From Thioclava sediminum (GTDB taxonomy: Bacteria; Pseudomonadota; Alphaproteobacteria; Rhodobacterales; Rhodobacteraceae), in the NCBI RefSeq assembly GCF_002020355.1, contig NZ_MPZV01000001.1:124001-188000 (forward strand): a stretch of 64,000 nucleotides of DNA, given 5' to 3'. The notes beneath the pieces are model-generated. The model saw nothing but the letters and a program-made list of their open reading frames with translations. It made no database searches and had not been told where the DNA came from. Positions 63,612 through 64,000 of this stretch are shown here, one piece after another. The position numbers and the translations under genes were made by a program. Every line of letters starts with the position of its first letter. Within the stretch, counting starts at the first letter, position 1.

Positions 63612-64000
63612 CTAGGTGACCCGTCCGCGCGCCTTGAACGCAGGGGTATCCCAGGCCCGCTGTGCCATCACTTCGCCGAGGATTTCAGCGGCGCGGGTCA
63701 CATCGGCCTCATCAAGGTAAAGCGGCGTGAAGCCGAAGCGCATCGCATCGGGTGCGCGGAAATCTCCGATCACCCCGCGTGCGATCAAGGCCTGAACGAC
63801 GGCGTAGCTATCCGCGAAACCGAACGACACCTGACTGCCGCGGACCTCCGGGTCGCGCGGGCTGAGCAGCGTGAGGTCTGGGCAGCGCGCCTCGACCTCG
63901 CGGATGAACAGCTCCGACAGCTCGACGGAGCGCGCGCGCACCTCCTCCATCGTCAGCCCGTCCCAGACCTTGAGCGCCTCTTCGAGCGCAGTCATCTGCA
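63612..64000 (-). CDS. kynU: Kynureninase, C-terminal part (cut by window end)
   Basis: Pyridoxal-phosphate enzyme of tryptophan breakdown; splits kynurenine into anthranilate and alanine. Only the last ~129 residues are in view. SQVSFGFADSYAVVQALIARGVIGDFRAPDAMRFGFTPLY, split here by normal folds of the small domain, is typical of KynU. The frame continues beyond the window edge; the ATG at 63995 is internal. Confidence 0.88.
   Translation of the reverse strand, partial: QMTALEEALKVWDGLTMEEVRARSVELSELFIREVEARCPDLTLLSPRDPEVRGSQVSFGFADSYAVVQALIARGVIGDFRAPDAMRFGFTPLYLDEADVTRAAEILGEVMAQRAWDTPAFKARGRVT

Noticed and set aside
63612-64000. Short kynureninase read as a truncated pseudogene
   Set aside because: The frame runs without a stop past the window edge, so it is cut by the window and not by mutation.

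Overview
The window is GC-rich, densely coded DNA and reads like the chromosome, or a chromosome-like replicon, of an alphaproteobacterium, most likely of the family Rhodobacteraceae. This placement is an inference. It rests on the codon and base composition, a NasT/NasS nitrate system, a GntR-type BioR biotin repressor with its TTATCTATAA boxes, B12-riboswitch control of B12-independent enzymes, and a CueR/multicopper-oxidase copper block. I see no tRNA, rRNA, CRISPR array, transposase or integrase. Both ends cut a gene: an oleate hydratase at the left and a kynureninase at the right.

Layout. 1-3.7 kb: end of oleate hydratase, an HxlR-type regulator facing a BBE-type FAD oxidoreductase, and a truncated haemoglobin. 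4.2-11.2 kb: copper handling. A leftward operon holds a Cys/His-rich secreted protein, three c-type cytochromes and a Tat-exported multicopper oxidase. It is followed by CueR, which diverges from a Cu(I) P-type ATPase with two YHS domains and from a His/Met-rich periplasmic protein. 11.3-25.9 kb: one leftward assimilatory nitrate/nitrite cluster, nasT-nasS-[ANTAR leader]-nrtA-nrtB-nrtCD-GAF gene-nirB-nirD-nasA-trpD2-like-SUMT. 25.9-27.5 kb: a gene-poor stretch with one likely 53-residue gene. 27.5-30.0 kb: a DUF982 protein, PlsC, RlmF and a remnant of a siderophore-interacting protein.

30.0-33.1 kb: thiMED-tenA under a TPP riboswitch. 33.2-35.1 kb: queCDE under a preQ1-I riboswitch. 35.1-37.2 kb: a hybrid histidine kinase. 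37.3-39.6 kb: bioR-bioY-bioB with BioR boxes. 39.7-42.1 kb: PEP synthase. 42.2-44.0 kb: a B12 riboswitch, a small unknown gene, an SAH-type riboswitch and a betaine-homocysteine methyltransferase. 44.0-48.2 kb: a second B12 riboswitch and nrdHIEF. 48.2-54.6 kb: two ABC importers, one cystine-type and one YehZYXW/osmoprotectant-type. 54.8-59.4 kb: an RND efflux pair. 59.5-64 kb: aldehyde dehydrogenase, SDR, DJ-1/PfpI protein, LysR regulator and the kynureninase end.

The most striking theme is RNA-level control. I read five riboswitches (TPP, preQ1-I, two cobalamin, one SAH) plus an ANTAR-type antitermination leader within 21 kb. The two B12 switches precede enzymes that work without B12, and in the first unit an SAH switch lies between the small gene and the methyltransferase. 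Together they suggest that methionine and deoxyribonucleotide synthesis shift to B12-independent enzymes when cobalamin is scarce, with the methionine branch also tuned by S-adenosylhomocysteine.
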